Positions 41,806 through 51,291 of a stretch of 64,000 nt of DNA are shown here, piece by piece. Source of the DNA: Dechloromonas sp. Dech2017. Lineage in GTDB: Bacteria; Pseudomonadota; Gammaproteobacteria; Burkholderiales; Rhodocyclaceae. How positions within the stretch are numbered: position 1 is the stretch's first letter; each line of letters starts with the position of its first letter. Location: contig SSXW01000001.1 of NCBI GenBank assembly GCA_009469585.1, positions 186,001 to 250,000 on the forward strand. The letters are read 5' to 3'. A program made the position numbers and the translations under genes. Under the pieces are notes generated by a model. The model ran no database searches, was not told where the DNA came from, and saw only the letters and a program-made list of their open reading frames with translations.

Positions 41806-43328
41806 TGCTTCGCGGTCTTGGCCAGGGTGTCGAGAACGGCCTGGCCCATCCCGGTGGAGAATGCCGGCAGGGCGCTGCTTGCCGCTGGCTTGGGCGCGTA
41901 GAGAACCAGCACGGCGCTGTCGTCGCCCCGGTTGGCCAACCTGGACCAGGCGGTCAGCCACTTGGCCTTGATGTCGCTGGTCGTCAGCTGACCGTTGACC
42001 CAGTACCACTGCCAGACGACATAGCGTTCGCCCAGGTTGCTCTGTTTGTTGAGGAGCTCGGCTTCGCGAACCTCCCGTTGGGTGCCGCCGATCGGCGCGC
42101 TGCTCGAACTGCTGGAGACGATTTGCCACACCGGGTCGCTGGAGGGAACCAGGACGTTGGTCGAGGTGACCAATTTGCGGTCGTGGTCCTGGTTCCGATA
42201 GTAGGCGATGTAGAGGCCGACCCATTCTTCGCCTTGGCGGTATGCCGAATGCAGTTCGGCCGAGGGGTTGGCGAACTTTGCTTGCCAGTCGATTGGCAAG
42301 GCGGTGGCTTGCCAGTCTTCGTTACCCGGGATCGACGCGAGTTCGACGCTTCCCTCTAGCTTGCCTTGCTGCAGATGCGATTCGTAGAGCGGGCCGGCGG
42401 CAATGATCAGGGCCAAGACGAGGGTCGTCGCCCACGGTGTGGCGGTGTGGGCGGCGATACCTTCCAGAGGCTGCCTGACTGCTTGTTGCGGTTGTGGGGG
42501 TTCGGCCCAGCGCATGCCGATGGCGAACATGATGGCGATGACGATGCCGAAAAAGACCCAGCCGTAAATCAGATGGTCGGCGCCGGCGGCGATCTTGTTG
42601 CCCGAAAGATGGCCGAGCATGACGATGATGTAGGCGCGCAGCCAGTTGGCGACGATGGGAACGAGCAGGGCGACGACGATGAAGACCAGGCGGCGCCTGA
42701 GGGAGGTGTAGGTGAGATAGGCGTACAGCGTGCCGACAGTCAGCGAGGCAATCAGGTAGCGGATACCGCTGCAGGCTTCGACGACCGACCAGTTGCCGCT
42801 GGGAATCACGAAATTCTGGCCTTCCCGGAAAACCGGTATGCCGGTGAGGCGCAGGGCGAGGACGGTAAAGTCGGCCGTCCATTCCATGAGGACGGGCAGC
42901 AGGAAGTCGCCGACGGGCACCGAAAAGAACAGGAAAAGGAGCGGAAAGGCCAGTTCCTTGCTGATCGACAGGCCGAGCAGCGACATGGCAGTGAGCACGA
43001 TGATGCCGATGACCGCGAACTGGGTCAGCGCGTTGACGGCAGTCAGTTCGCCGAGCAGCCACAGGAATACGAAAGCGCACAGGGGCAGGACAAACCATGG
43101 CGTCGGCTGCGTCTGGAAGCCGGCAAGCCGGTGGCGTTCGCGCCAGATGAGCCAGAGCGCGATGGGTGGCACCACCAGGCCATGGGCGTAGGTGTCGGAG
43201 CGCCACCAGATTTGTGCCATGGCGCCCAGGTTTCCTGCATACCAGTAGGCGATCCAGCCGAGGATCAACGTGATGGCCGTCAGGGCCGGCTTCCAGTCGG
43301 GCAATTGGCTGTGTTCGACCTGATTCAT
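41802..43328 (-). CDS. xrtA: Exosortase A fused to EpsI domain (XrtA/EpsH)
   Basis: 508 residues. The N-terminal ~275 form a polytopic exosortase with catalytic Cys186 in VVEACSGIRYL, Arg231 in NWLRAYIIVMLGH and His252 in GADHLIYGWVFF. The C-terminal ~200 (from about 300) are an EpsI-type periplasmic domain (PLYESHLQQGKLEG, WVGLYIAYYRNQDHDRKLV, YVVWQWYWVNGQ). XrtA cleaves the PEP-CTERM signal at the inner membrane, and the protein is then exported with the polysaccharide. The fusion of EpsI to XrtA is common in this subfamily. It is coupled by 4-bp overlaps to transferase genes on both sides. Confidence 0.97.
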   Translation of the reverse strand: MNQVEHSQLPDWKPALTAITLILGWIAYWYAGNLGAMAQIWWRSDTYAHGLVVPPIALWLIWRERHRLAGFQTQPTPWFVLPLCAFVFLWLLGELTAVNALTQFAVIGIIVLTAMSLLGLSISKELAFPLLFLFFSVPVGDFLLPVLMEWTADFTVLALRLTGIPVFREGQNFVIPSGNWSVVEACSGIRYLIASLTVGTLYAYLTYTSLRRRLVFIVVALLVPIVANWLRAYIIVMLGHLSGNKIAAGADHLIYGWVFFGIVIAIMFAIGMRWAEPPQPQQAVRQPLEGIAAHTATPWATTLVLALIIAAGPLYESHLQQGKLEGSVELASIPGNEDWQATALPIDWQAKFANPSAELHSAYRQGEEWVGLYIAYYRNQDHDRKLVTSTNVLVPSSDPVWQIVSSSSSSAPIGGTQREVREAELLNKQSNLGERYVVWQWYWVNGQLTTSDIKAKWLTAWSRLANRGDDSAVLVLYAPKPAASSALPAFSTGMGQAVLDTLAKTAKQ

Positions 43329-44536
43329 GAACTGACCTTGCCGGGGGCGGCGATGTATTGATCGATGCCGCCGAGATGGGCCTCCCAACTGTAGCGCGCC
43401 AGCACCTTGTGGCGGGCGGCGTTGCCAATGCGCTGGCGGCGTTCCCCGTCTGCGAGCAGCCCGGTGATTTCGCGGACGAAGTCGGCGGGGGTGGTGGCGG
43501 TTTGCAATTCTTGGCCGATTTTGGCGTCGACCGCAGCGGCGCATTCGGTCGAGGCGACAACCGGCCTGGCCATGGCCATCGCTTCGAGAATCTTGTTCTG
43601 GATGCCGCGCGCGATGCGCAGCGGGGCGACGACGACGGCGGCGTGCTGCAGATAGGGGCGAACGTCGGGCACGGTGCCGGTGACACTGACCTGGTCATTG
43701 GCCAGGGCCAGCACTTCCGGCGTCGGGCTGCGGCCGACGATATGAAAGCGCAGTTGGGGGTGCCTTTCGAGCAGGGTCGGCAAGACCTCGGCGGCGAACC
43801 AGCGAACGGCGTCGATATTGGGCAGGTAGTCCATGGCGCCGGTAAAAACGAGGGGTATCTCATCGGCCGCATAGGGCGACGGACGCTTGTCGTCGGGCGA
43901 GAAATAATCGGCGTCGACGCCGTTGCACAGCGCCTCGACGCGAATGGCGCACTCCGGCGCCAGATCGGTGAAGTGTGCGGCTTCGGCAGCGGTGACGAAG
44001 AAGGAACGGGTCGAGCGACCGGCAATTTCCCGCTCATAGGCGAGCAGGCGCCGGCCCTCGCGGCGGTAGAGCCAGGACATCGGCCAGCGGTGCTTGGGGG
44101 CGTATTGCGACCACTTGGCCGAGTCGACATCGACAAAATCGACCAGCATGGGTAGCCGGGTGATCGATTCGACGTATTGCGCCATCGCCGAGCTGAAGAC
44201 GACGATGGCATCGATATTCTGGTGCCGGCAGACACGGTCGACCCAGCCTTGCAGGCGGGGGTCGCGATAGTAGCGCAGGGTGAGCGGCTCGTCGGCAAGC
44301 AGGGCGTTGAGACTGCGGATCTTGGCGAAACGCGGATCGAGGCGGGCGACGTGCAGGCCGCTGCAATAGCTGCCAACCTTCTCGATGAATTGCTCGTCGT
44401 CCGGGTCGTCGACGAAGGTCCCGAGAAAAACCCGGTGCTGGGCCGACAGGTGCTTGAGCAGGTGGTAGGAGCGGACCTTGTCGCCCTTGTTCGGCGGGTA
44501 GGGCAGGCGATGGACGAGGTAGAGGATGTTGGCCAT
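43325..44536 (-). CDS. XrtA-associated glycosyltransferase (TIGR03087 type)
   Basis: 403 residues: MANILYLVHRLPYPPNKGDKVRSYHLLKHLS, VFLGTFVDDPDDEQF, LVDFVDVDSAKW, CNGVDADYFSPDD, PLVFTGAMDYLPNIDAVRWFA, and the donor-binding RGIQNKILEAMAMARPVVAS. The PYPPNKGDKVRS opening is diagnostic for this exosortase-linked family. I chose ATG at 44536; a TTG two codons earlier is possible. The gap to the FemAB stop is 2 bp. Confidence 0.95.
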   Translation of the reverse strand: MANILYLVHRLPYPPNKGDKVRSYHLLKHLSAQHRVFLGTFVDDPDDEQFIEKVGSYCSGLHVARLDPRFAKIRSLNALLADEPLTLRYYRDPRLQGWVDRVCRHQNIDAIVVFSSAMAQYVESITRLPMLVDFVDVDSAKWSQYAPKHRWPMSWLYRREGRRLLAYEREIAGRSTRSFFVTAAEAAHFTDLAPECAIRVEALCNGVDADYFSPDDKRPSPYAADEIPLVFTGAMDYLPNIDAVRWFAAEVLPTLLERHPQLRFHIVGRSPTPEVLALANDQVSVTGTVPDVRPYLQHAAVVVAPLRIARGIQNKILEAMAMARPVVASTECAAAVDAKIGQELQTATTPADFVREITGLLADGERRQRIGNAARHKVLARYSWEAHLGGIDQYIAAPGKVSS

Positions 44537-44538
44537 GG

Positions 44539-45573
44539 TCAACCGAGATTGCGCACGATGTGCGGCCCGAGCCAGTTGGCCAGGCCGATCGGCATGCGCC
44601 GCCAGGCTTCGATGAACAGCTTGTACTTGGCGTTGTTCGGGTTGTTCTGCGGAATGCTGTCGCGCTTGTAGAGGCAGTATTCGTAACGCAAGGGCTGCGG
44701 CTCGAAGCCCCAGTTCTTCTTGAAGGCATAGGGGCCGGTACCGACCTTGCTGCGCCCGTAGTCGAAGACGCGCAAGCCGCGCTCGCAGCTGCGCCGCATC
44801 AGTTCCCAGTACTTGAAATCGTTGGCGGCGAGGTCGCGGGCGGCTTCGTCGTCGCCGGCGTAGTAGGGGAGGATCTCATCGCGAAAATAGAAGGAGAGCA
44901 CGCTGCTCAGCGGCTTTCCGTCGGACGAGGTGACGGTCAGGATTTCGCAGTCGTCGCCGAAGACCTGCAGCAAGGTATCGAAATAGCGCTTGGGCAGGGC
45001 GGGGGTGCCGTGACGATGGACGTTGTCGGCAAACAGCCGGAAAAAACGGTCACTGCTGCGGTCAACCGCACTTTTCAGCGAATTCTTGATTCCTTTCCTG
45101 ACCATGGCGCGTTGCTTGCGCGGGATGGCCAGCATGTTGGCCTCGACATCGGGCAGGATTTCCTTGCGAAAGGTGACGTAGAGATCCTGGGTCGGCCAGT
45201 CGTCATGCCGGGCTACGACGTTGCGGAACTCGAGATGGTCCACGCCGAGCTTGCCGGCCAGTTGCTGCGCTTCCTCCTCCAGCGCCGTCGATGCTTCCGG
45301 GTCGCTGGCGGCGACGCCGGCATAGACGGCAAACGGCAGCGACACCAGGGCATTGCCGAACAGCCGGCTATTGACATGGGCGAGCGGCAGGACGCCGACA
45401 ATCTCGCCGGCTTTTTCGGCATACAGGAAGTGGCAGGGGTGGCGGAATACCGTGCCGATGATCTCCTGCCACTCGGCACGATGGAAAAAAGTCGCTTCCG
45501 GGCAGCCGAAGACGAAGGCATTCCAGCGCTTGGCGCTTCCCGGGTCGGAAGGAGACAACTGCTTGATGCGCAT
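44539..45573 (-). CDS. FemAB-family PEP-CTERM system-associated protein
   Basis: 344 residues with two GNAT-like halves: WNAFVFGCPEATFFHRAEWQEIIGTVF, FLYAEKAGEIVGVLPLA, a conserved basic stretch IPRKQRAMVRKGIKNSLKS, PLSSVLSFYFRDEILPYYAGD and RVFDYGRSKVGTGPYAFKKNWGF. FemAB relatives transfer amino acids from aminoacyl-tRNA or other acyl donors. In XrtA loci (TIGR03019 type) they are thought to decorate the sugar chain. It lies 6 bp after the XrtA deacetylase. Confidence 0.95.
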   Translation of the reverse strand: MRIKQLSPSDPGSAKRWNAFVFGCPEATFFHRAEWQEIIGTVFRHPCHFLYAEKAGEIVGVLPLAHVNSRLFGNALVSLPFAVYAGVAASDPEASTALEEEAQQLAGKLGVDHLEFRNVVARHDDWPTQDLYVTFRKEILPDVEANMLAIPRKQRAMVRKGIKNSLKSAVDRSSDRFFRLFADNVHRHGTPALPKRYFDTLLQVFGDDCEILTVTSSDGKPLSSVLSFYFRDEILPYYAGDDEAARDLAANDFKYWELMRRSCERGLRVFDYGRSKVGTGPYAFKKNWGFEPQPLRYEYCLYKRDSIPQNNPNNAKYKLFIEAWRRMPIGLANWLGPHIVRNLG

Positions 45574-45579
45574 CGGGAT

Positions 45580-46425
45580 TCAGACTTGCTCGAGAAACAG
45601 CTCGTCCATCCGTCCCCAGGAAAAATCGGCAAGCAGGCGATTCAGGCGGCTTTCCATGCGATCGATGTTGATGTAGTGGCGAAAGCGCGTCCGGGCATTG
45701 ATGCCGGGAATGCGTGGCTGATCGGTATCGATTTCCCAGGGGTGGAAATAGAAGACGGCCGACAGCTGGTCGACATCGTTGACGCGGCGGATCATCCAGC
45801 GCGACAGCGGATAGGGCATCAAGCGGAAATAGCCGCCACCGCTGGCCGGCCAATTGCGGTTGAAAAAGCGCAAGGTGGTGGCGGGGACCTCCAGCAAGCT
45901 GCCGATACGATGGGCATGGCGCGGCGCGTCGGGCATGCCGTAGTGGTCGTGGCGGATCGGGTAGATGCTCGAACTGTACTGATAGCCGGCCTTTTCGAGA
46001 ATTTCGAAGGCCCACAGGTTGCGCTCACCGATGGAAAAACTGGGCGCTCGATAGCCTCGGACTTCCTTGCCGGAGAGGTCTTCGAGGATCAGCTTGGCGA
46101 CGTTGATGTCGGCGAAGAAACCGTCCGGCGTCTGGTCGCTGGCCCGCTCGTGGCCATAGCCGTGGCTGGCCAGTTCATGGCCGTTATCGACGATACGCCG
46201 GACGACGTTCGGATAGCGCTCGGCAACCCAGCCCAGGGTGAAGAAGGTGGCTTTCGTGTCGTGCGCGTCGAGCATGGCCAGGATGCGGTCCATGTTGCGC
46301 TCGATGCGGCACTCGCGAATGGCCCAGTCGCTGCGCGGAATATGCGGTGCGAACGCTGATACCTGGAAATAGTCCTCGACATCGATGGTCAGTGCGTTGG
46401 ACGGGGAGGCTGTCGGCGTCGTCAT
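45580..46425 (-). CDS. XrtA system polysaccharide deacetylase
   Basis: 281 residues of the DUF3473-containing deacetylase family (TIGR03006 type): NALTIDVEDYFQVSAF (motif 1 in the VEDYF form), ATFFTLGWVAERYPNVVRRIVDNGHELASHGYGHE (motif 2 with the metal His), GYRAPSFSIGERNLWAFEIL, and a C-terminal FYFHPWEIDTDQPRI. It acts on N-acetyl groups of the polymer or its precursor. It sits between the 2-epimerase and FemAB genes, the usual order in this system. Confidence 0.95.
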   Translation of the reverse strand: MTTPTASPSNALTIDVEDYFQVSAFAPHIPRSDWAIRECRIERNMDRILAMLDAHDTKATFFTLGWVAERYPNVVRRIVDNGHELASHGYGHERASDQTPDGFFADINVAKLILEDLSGKEVRGYRAPSFSIGERNLWAFEILEKAGYQYSSSIYPIRHDHYGMPDAPRHAHRIGSLLEVPATTLRFFNRNWPASGGGYFRLMPYPLSRWMIRRVNDVDQLSAVFYFHPWEIDTDQPRIPGINARTRFRHYINIDRMESRLNRLLADFSWGRMDELFLEQV

Positions 46426-46434
46426 CGGGCTCTG

Positions 46435-47595
46435 TCAGTTCGGGCTGTGGCGCTCGATCAGCCAGGCTGCCAGGTCGGCGGCGATCCGCTGCGAGCTGCG
46501 GCCATCCCAATACTCGGGCAGGCGACCGCTTTTTCCCCGTCCGGCAAGAACCTCGGCGGCATGGAAACGAATCGCGGCAAAGTCGCGTCCGACCATGGTA
46601 TTGGTACCCTGATCGACGGTAATCGGGCGCTCGGTGTTCTCGCGCAGGGTCAGGCAAGGGATGCCCAGCGCGGTGGTTTCTTCCTGCAGGCCGCCAGAGT
46701 CGGTCAGTACGATACGGGCGTTGGCCATCAGGCCGAGCATTTCGAGATAACCCTGGGGCGGCAGCATGATCATCCTTTTCGGGTCGATCAGATGGCCGAG
46801 GGAGAAGCGCTCGATGTTGCCCTTGGTGCGCGGATGGAGGGCGAAGACGAGAGGTAGCGATTGGGCGATTTCGCGCAGGACGCCCAGCAGCGAGGCCAGC
46901 ACATCGGCATGGTCGACGTTGGATGGGCGATGCATGGTGACCACGCCAAAGCCCTGAGCCGTCTGCACCAGGGCCGGATCGATCCCGGCGGCCTGCAGGC
47001 AGGCGGCCGGGCTGCGCGCCAGTTCGCGATTGCTCAGCAAGGAGTCGATCATTACATTGCCGACGAAGCGAATCCGTTCTTCACCGATGCCCTCCCGTGC
47101 CAGGTTGTCGGTGGCGCTGCGCTCGGTAGTGTAGAGCAGGTCGGCTACCTGGTCGGTCAGAACACGATTGATTTCCTCCGGCATGGCGCGGTCATAGCTG
47201 CGCAGGCCGGCTTCGACATGGACGACGGGAATACCCTTCTTCACGGCAACCAGGGTGCAGGCCAAAGTCGAATTGACGTCACCCACGACCAGCACGCAGG
47301 ATGGCTTTTTCTCGTCGACCACAGGTTCGAAGCGGCGCATGACTTCCGCCGTTTGCACGGCGTGGCTGCCCGAACCGACATCTAGGTTGATGTCCGGATG
47401 CGGCAGGCGGAGATCTTCGAACAATTTGTCGTTCATGTCCCGGTCGTAATGCTGGCCGGTATGTACGAGCAGGGTTGGGATGCTCGGTTGGTGTGCCGCA
47501 AAGGCCCGCAAGATGGGGGCCATCTTCATGAAGTTGGGACGGGCGCCGACCACGCAGATGACCGGGCCGAGGGAAGAGGGCCAGCGTTCAGGCAT
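46435..47595 (-). CDS. wecB: UDP-N-acetylglucosamine 2-epimerase (non-hydrolysing)
   Basis: 386 residues: PVICVVGARPNFMKMAPIL, LLVHTGQHYDRDMND, VLVVGDVNSTLACTLVAVKKGIPVVHVEAGLRSYDRAMPEEINRVLTDQ, VTMHRPSNVD, FALHPRTKGN and VLTDSGGLQEE, which cover the known active-site and UDP-binding positions. It interconverts UDP-GlcNAc and UDP-ManNAc, so the polymer probably contains ManNAc or ManNAcA. The start is ATG at 47595, inside the last codons of the upstream ATPase gene; earlier ATGs in frame exist at 47607 and 47646. Confidence 0.94.
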   Translation of the reverse strand: MPERWPSSLGPVICVVGARPNFMKMAPILRAFAAHQPSIPTLLVHTGQHYDRDMNDKLFEDLRLPHPDINLDVGSGSHAVQTAEVMRRFEPVVDEKKPSCVLVVGDVNSTLACTLVAVKKGIPVVHVEAGLRSYDRAMPEEINRVLTDQVADLLYTTERSATDNLAREGIGEERIRFVGNVMIDSLLSNRELARSPAACLQAAGIDPALVQTAQGFGVVTMHRPSNVDHADVLASLLGVLREIAQSLPLVFALHPRTKGNIERFSLGHLIDPKRMIMLPPQGYLEMLGLMANARIVLTDSGGLQEETTALGIPCLTLRENTERPITVDQGTNTMVGRDFAAIRFHAAEVLAGRGKSGRLPEYWDGRSSQRIAADLAAWLIERHSPN

Positions 47596-48691
47596 CGGTT
47601 TTTTCATTTTCGGCAGGCTGCGTGGCGGGGGCGCGGTCCTTGGCAAGCAGTTGCTGCATCAGGCTCAAGGTTGCGCTGTTGATCCGTTCCAGTTGCACGA
47701 GGCTGCTTTCCAGCCTGGCCAGGCGTTCAGCCAGGTGTTCGGCGCTCAGCGCTTCAATCAACTGCCGGGGCGTTTGGGAACCGTCCGATGTGCTTGCCTG
47801 CATCGGAGAGGATACATACGGCGAATTGGCGTTCTCGGCACTGTCAAGAAATTGCTGCGTCACGTGGGTTGTGCCGCCAACGGTTTCATCGAAAATTTCT
47901 CGGGCGACTTCCTCGACGTCAGCGGCATCGAAAATTTTTTGTTGATTGAGATAACCGAACAGCAGCAATCGATCGCAGACGGCGTTGATGCGCCGGGGAA
48001 TGCCGCCGCTGGCCTTGAAAATCGCTTCAAAGGCAGCAGCAGAAATTTGTGGTGAATCGGTGGCGCCGGCGTGATGCAGGCGGTGCTCTATATATCCCTG
48101 GGTTTCGCTGACATCGAGCGGGCCGATGTGGCAGGTGGCAATCACCCGCTGCCGGAACTGCATCATGTGGGGGCTTTGCAGGATCTGGCGGAATTCCGGC
48201 TGGCCGACCAGGAAGCTCTGAAGTAGGGCCTGGTTGCCGTACTGGAAATTGGAGAGCATGCGGAGTTCTTCAACGGCCCGGGCCGACAGGTTCTGGGCTT
48301 CATCGACGACGAGCAGGCAACGCTTGCCCTTGGTCGTCATGCTGATCAGGAACGCCTCGAGGAACATCAGGACATCGGATTTCGCGAGATCCTTCGTGCG
48401 AAGGCCGAAGGCGGCGCCGACCAGGCGCAGGGTGTCATCGGCATCGAGTTGTGTGCTGACCAGCTGGGCAGCAACCACTTTCTCGGGGTCTAGACCTTCC
48501 AGCAAGCCACGTACCAAGGTCGTCTTGCCCGCTCCGACCTCGCCGGTTATGACGATGAAGCCCTCGTTCTGATGCATGCCGTATTCAAGATAGGCTTGCG
48601 CCCGACGATGCTGTTTGCTGCCGAAATAGAAGGCCGGGTCAGGGTTGAGCTGAAACGGTTTGCTGTTGAGGCCGTAAAAGGATTGATACAT
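47588..48691 (-). CDS. XrtA/PEP-CTERM-associated ATPase (ExeA/GspA-like)
   Basis: 367 residues. It opens MYQSFYGLNSKPFQLNPDPAFYFGSKQHRRA, the typical ExeA-type start. Walker A is VITGEVGAGKTTLVRG and Walker B CLLVVDEAQNLS, followed by LRMLSNFQYGNQALLQSFLVGQPEF and IEHRLHHAGATD. A C-terminal Ser/Gln-rich tail has a short coiled-coil-like end (LAERLARLESSLVQLERINSATLSLMQQLL). It belongs to the XrtA ATPase family (TIGR03015 type). It possibly powers or gates export of the polymer. It is 4 bp after the outer-membrane protein gene. Confidence 0.95.
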   Translation of the reverse strand: MYQSFYGLNSKPFQLNPDPAFYFGSKQHRRAQAYLEYGMHQNEGFIVITGEVGAGKTTLVRGLLEGLDPEKVVAAQLVSTQLDADDTLRLVGAAFGLRTKDLAKSDVLMFLEAFLISMTTKGKRCLLVVDEAQNLSARAVEELRMLSNFQYGNQALLQSFLVGQPEFRQILQSPHMMQFRQRVIATCHIGPLDVSETQGYIEHRLHHAGATDSPQISAAAFEAIFKASGGIPRRINAVCDRLLLFGYLNQQKIFDAADVEEVAREIFDETVGGTTHVTQQFLDSAENANSPYVSSPMQASTSDGSQTPRQLIEALSAEHLAERLARLESSLVQLERINSATLSLMQQLLAKDRAPATQPAENEKTDA

Positions 48692-48695
48692 GCGC

Positions 48696-50342
48696 TTAGA
48701 AGATCATGGAGACGGTGCCGATGATCGCGTTCTCGGTATATGGGTTGCTCGAACTGTCGAACTCGGTGCGCCGGACGCTGATGCTGCCGGTGGTCTTGGC
48801 GCCGAGGGGGGAGGTCAGGTTGGCCTGATACATCGAAGTCGTCGTCTTCAAATTGCTTGTTCCGCTCCCGGTGCTCTCCTGACGCGAGGCCATGAAGCTG
48901 AGATTGGTCAGGCTGGTCAGTCGATGCGTGAGATTGACGCTGATGCCACGCTGGCGGATGCTGTTTATGTTATTTCGCGAAAAATCGTCGTTGACCGCAG
49001 CAAGCGCCAGGATGGACTCGCTTTGCGTCCGGTTGAGCATCACGGTCAGGCTGTTGCGGGCGCCCTGGAAGACCATGGACAACTGCTGGTTGCGTTGAAG
49101 CGTGGCCTGAGACCTCAGAAAGTCGCTCGTCACCAGCGCGTTGGGCGAAATACGGAGTTGTTGGAACTGAGCGATGGCACAGGTGTTGAGGTCGGGATAT
49201 TGACTGGCAAGCTGCGCATTCTGACTACAGATCTGGAAGAAGACCGGGTAGAACAGTTCATAGGCGGTGCCAAGGCCGACCGTGGTGAACTGGTTGGGCA
49301 GGACGGAAACGTCCTTGGTGTCCGAGAAACGAATATTGCTCAGCGGAAATCGGTGGCTAAACGTGTACCGGTGCCCGTCGCCGAAGAAGCGGCTTTCCCT
49401 GTAAGCCGAAATGTTGGTTCGTTCGGTTGGCGTCCACTCGAATCCATAGCCGTGCGTGGCATGGCTTTCCATGTCTACGGAGGCGTAGTTGTTGGACTCG
49501 GTTCCGCCGCTGAGCGAGACGCGAAGTTGCGGAACGACCGTGTAGGTGGCCATGCCGTAAATCCGTTCCGATTCGGTTTTGCGTCCCTGGCTATAGGTTG
49601 ATGTCTGCCGGGTCGCATCGACTGACCACCTCAGGCTCTGGAAAGGCGTTCCGCCGCGGATCTGCCCAAGCCAGTCAGAGGTATCGACATTTGACGCGTT
49701 CGAGGTATTGGTCTGCGTGGTCGCCCAGTTGTAGCGCAAGGAATAATCGACCAGGCCGGCAATTTGGCCGCGGATGTATGGCGAAAGACGATAGGAGGAA
49801 GTTTCCGTACTATTGCTGTTCTGACTGGTGTTGCTCGGTGATTGGGGACCAAATGCTGAAACGGCCTGTTGCGAGATGATGCCGTTGAAATCCAGATAGA
49901 GCCAGTTGGAGACGGCTTCGAGAGTACCGAAAGTGTTGAGCGCGTTCTGGGTCCGGTTCTGTGCCGATGAGGTCGAGTAATACTGTGCGTTCAAAGCGTA
50001 ATCGAAATATGCCTTGAGGCGGGCGGTATTCGCGTCTACCCGTACACCGGGAGCGACTTGCGTGATCAAGCCGCTTTCCTTGCCATTCTGTCCGCCACTG
50101 ACCGAGACGTTGTCAGTCCACGTTTCGGTCAAAATAATGCGCGGCTTGATCGTGAAGGCACGACCACTTTCCCCAAAAGACGAGTTCGAACCGAAAAACG
50201 ACTGGCCCGGGCTGTAGGATGACTGGCCGAGACCATAACCGGGTTGGCCTGGACTACCAAAAGACTGGGCCGAACTGTGACTGGACAGGCAGGCAATAAT
50301 TGCGCCGCACAGTGTGGATAGACCGGAGGGCTTATTTTTCAT
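48696..50342 (-). CDS. XrtA-associated outer-membrane beta-barrel protein (TIGR03016 type)
   Basis: 548 residues. The start at 50342 (MKNKPSGLSTLCGAIIACLSSHSSAQ) gives a signal peptide. A Gly/Ser/Pro/Gln-rich linker follows (SPGQPGYGLGQSSYSPGQSFFG), then many alternating amphipathic strands (ITLTETWTDNVSVSG-like entry, YSLRYNWATTQTNT, RISVNLTHRLTS type) ending in a C-terminal aromatic residue (GTVSMIF). It probably forms or supports the export channel for the polysaccharide. Its start lies inside the last codons of the tyrosine autokinase gene. Confidence 0.92.
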   Translation of the reverse strand: MKNKPSGLSTLCGAIIACLSSHSSAQSFGSPGQPGYGLGQSSYSPGQSFFGSNSSFGESGRAFTIKPRIILTETWTDNVSVSGGQNGKESGLITQVAPGVRVDANTARLKAYFDYALNAQYYSTSSAQNRTQNALNTFGTLEAVSNWLYLDFNGIISQQAVSAFGPQSPSNTSQNSNSTETSSYRLSPYIRGQIAGLVDYSLRYNWATTQTNTSNASNVDTSDWLGQIRGGTPFQSLRWSVDATRQTSTYSQGRKTESERIYGMATYTVVPQLRVSLSGGTESNNYASVDMESHATHGYGFEWTPTERTNISAYRESRFFGDGHRYTFSHRFPLSNIRFSDTKDVSVLPNQFTTVGLGTAYELFYPVFFQICSQNAQLASQYPDLNTCAIAQFQQLRISPNALVTSDFLRSQATLQRNQQLSMVFQGARNSLTVMLNRTQSESILALAAVNDDFSRNNINSIRQRGISVNLTHRLTSLTNLSFMASRQESTGSGTSNLKTTTSMYQANLTSPLGAKTTGSISVRRTEFDSSSNPYTENAIIGTVSMIF

Positions 50343-51291
50343 GTCCGTATCCGTAACCATACCCGTATCCGTACCCGTAGGTATCTGCCTGGGAGGATCG
50401 CACCTGATTGAGCAGCATCATCTTGAGGGGGCATGATTCGATGGTGGCCAGTGCCTGCTTGACTGCAGCCTGGGATGTGTTTTCTGCATTGACGACAACG
50501 ACGACCTGGCCCATGTGACTTGCCAGGACACGGGCCTCGGTAGTCAACAGCAGGGGCGGGGAGTCGAAGACGATGATTCGGTCGTTGTAGCGGCTGGCCA
50601 TGTCGTCGAGAAGGGCGATCATGGTTTCGCTGGCCAGCAGTTCGGTTGCCCTGGGATGCGGTGTACCACTTGGCAGAATCGACAGTTTCTCGATATTTGT
50701 ACGCATCAGGACGCCGGAAATATCGACCGAATTGGCTTCCAGCACGTCAAGCAGGCCTTTGGCTGGCGGCAGGCCGAGCATGTTGAGCACCGATGGCCTT
50801 GCCACATCGGCATCGACCAGCATCACCGTATTGTCGAGTTCCATGGCGATGCTGATGGCCAGATTGATCGCCGAGAAACTTTTGCCTTCCCCGGGGAGGG
50901 CACTGGTCACCATGATCAGGTTGCCATTCGGAACCGGTGTCGTCCCACGGCCCATGGCGTTGGCGATCAATGGCCGCTTGACGACGCGAAATTCGTCGGC
51001 CAGACGGCTACGGTCGGCATTCGGAGTCAACAGTCCGGAGGCGGAGATGGCTTCGAGGTCCAGAACGATTTGCGGGCTGATGCTGGCAGGCCGGGAGGGT
51101 CCTGGTTCAGGTGGCGTTTCCTTGATTGGCGGGCGACGGGCACTTTCCGGAGCCTGACTTGGAGTGGCCTCATTCTTCTGAGGGGAAGCCTTCGAAATGA
51201 CCGGGGTGCTTACCGATTCCTCGGGGAGTTCGACACCCGCTTGGCGGAGTTGCTCCAGTCGCTTGGCAGCTTGTTCTATCAGACTCATCAC
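50332..51291 (-). CDS. XrtA-associated tyrosine autokinase (BY-kinase)
   Basis: 319 residues. An N-terminal linker rich in Pro/Ser/Glu is followed by a P-loop kinase domain: Walker A MVTSALPGEGKSFSAINLAIS, Walker A' VMLVDADVARPSVL, GLPPAKGLLDVLEANSVDISGV, and Walker B IIVFDSPPLLLTTEA. The C-terminus is a pure Tyr-Gly alternation (eight Tyr, starting near SSQADTYGYGYG) followed by HEK, the autophosphorylation cluster. It works with the Wzz-like protein encoded directly upstream (adjacent coordinates) to control chain length. The phosphatase-like protein at 34269 is its probable partner. Confidence 0.95.
   Translation of the reverse strand: MMSLIEQAAKRLEQLRQAGVELPEESVSTPVISKASPQKNEATPSQAPESARRPPIKETPPEPGPSRPASISPQIVLDLEAISASGLLTPNADRSRLADEFRVVKRPLIANAMGRGTTPVPNGNLIMVTSALPGEGKSFSAINLAISIAMELDNTVMLVDADVARPSVLNMLGLPPAKGLLDVLEANSVDISGVLMRTNIEKLSILPSGTPHPRATELLASETMIALLDDMASRYNDRIIVFDSPPLLLTTEARVLASHMGQVVVVVNAENTSQAAVKQALATIESCPLKMMLLNQVRSSQADTYGYGYGYGYGYGHEK

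Noticed and set aside
42322-44376. A 684-codon minus-strand frame across XrtA and the TIGR03087-type transferase
   Set aside because: It is in a different frame from the two clearly recognisable genes, is Ser/Pro/Arg-rich and has no domain signature.
44560-46359. A 599-codon plus-strand frame
   Set aside because: Antisense to FemAB and the XrtA deacetylase, both well supported; it has no start signal and no motifs.
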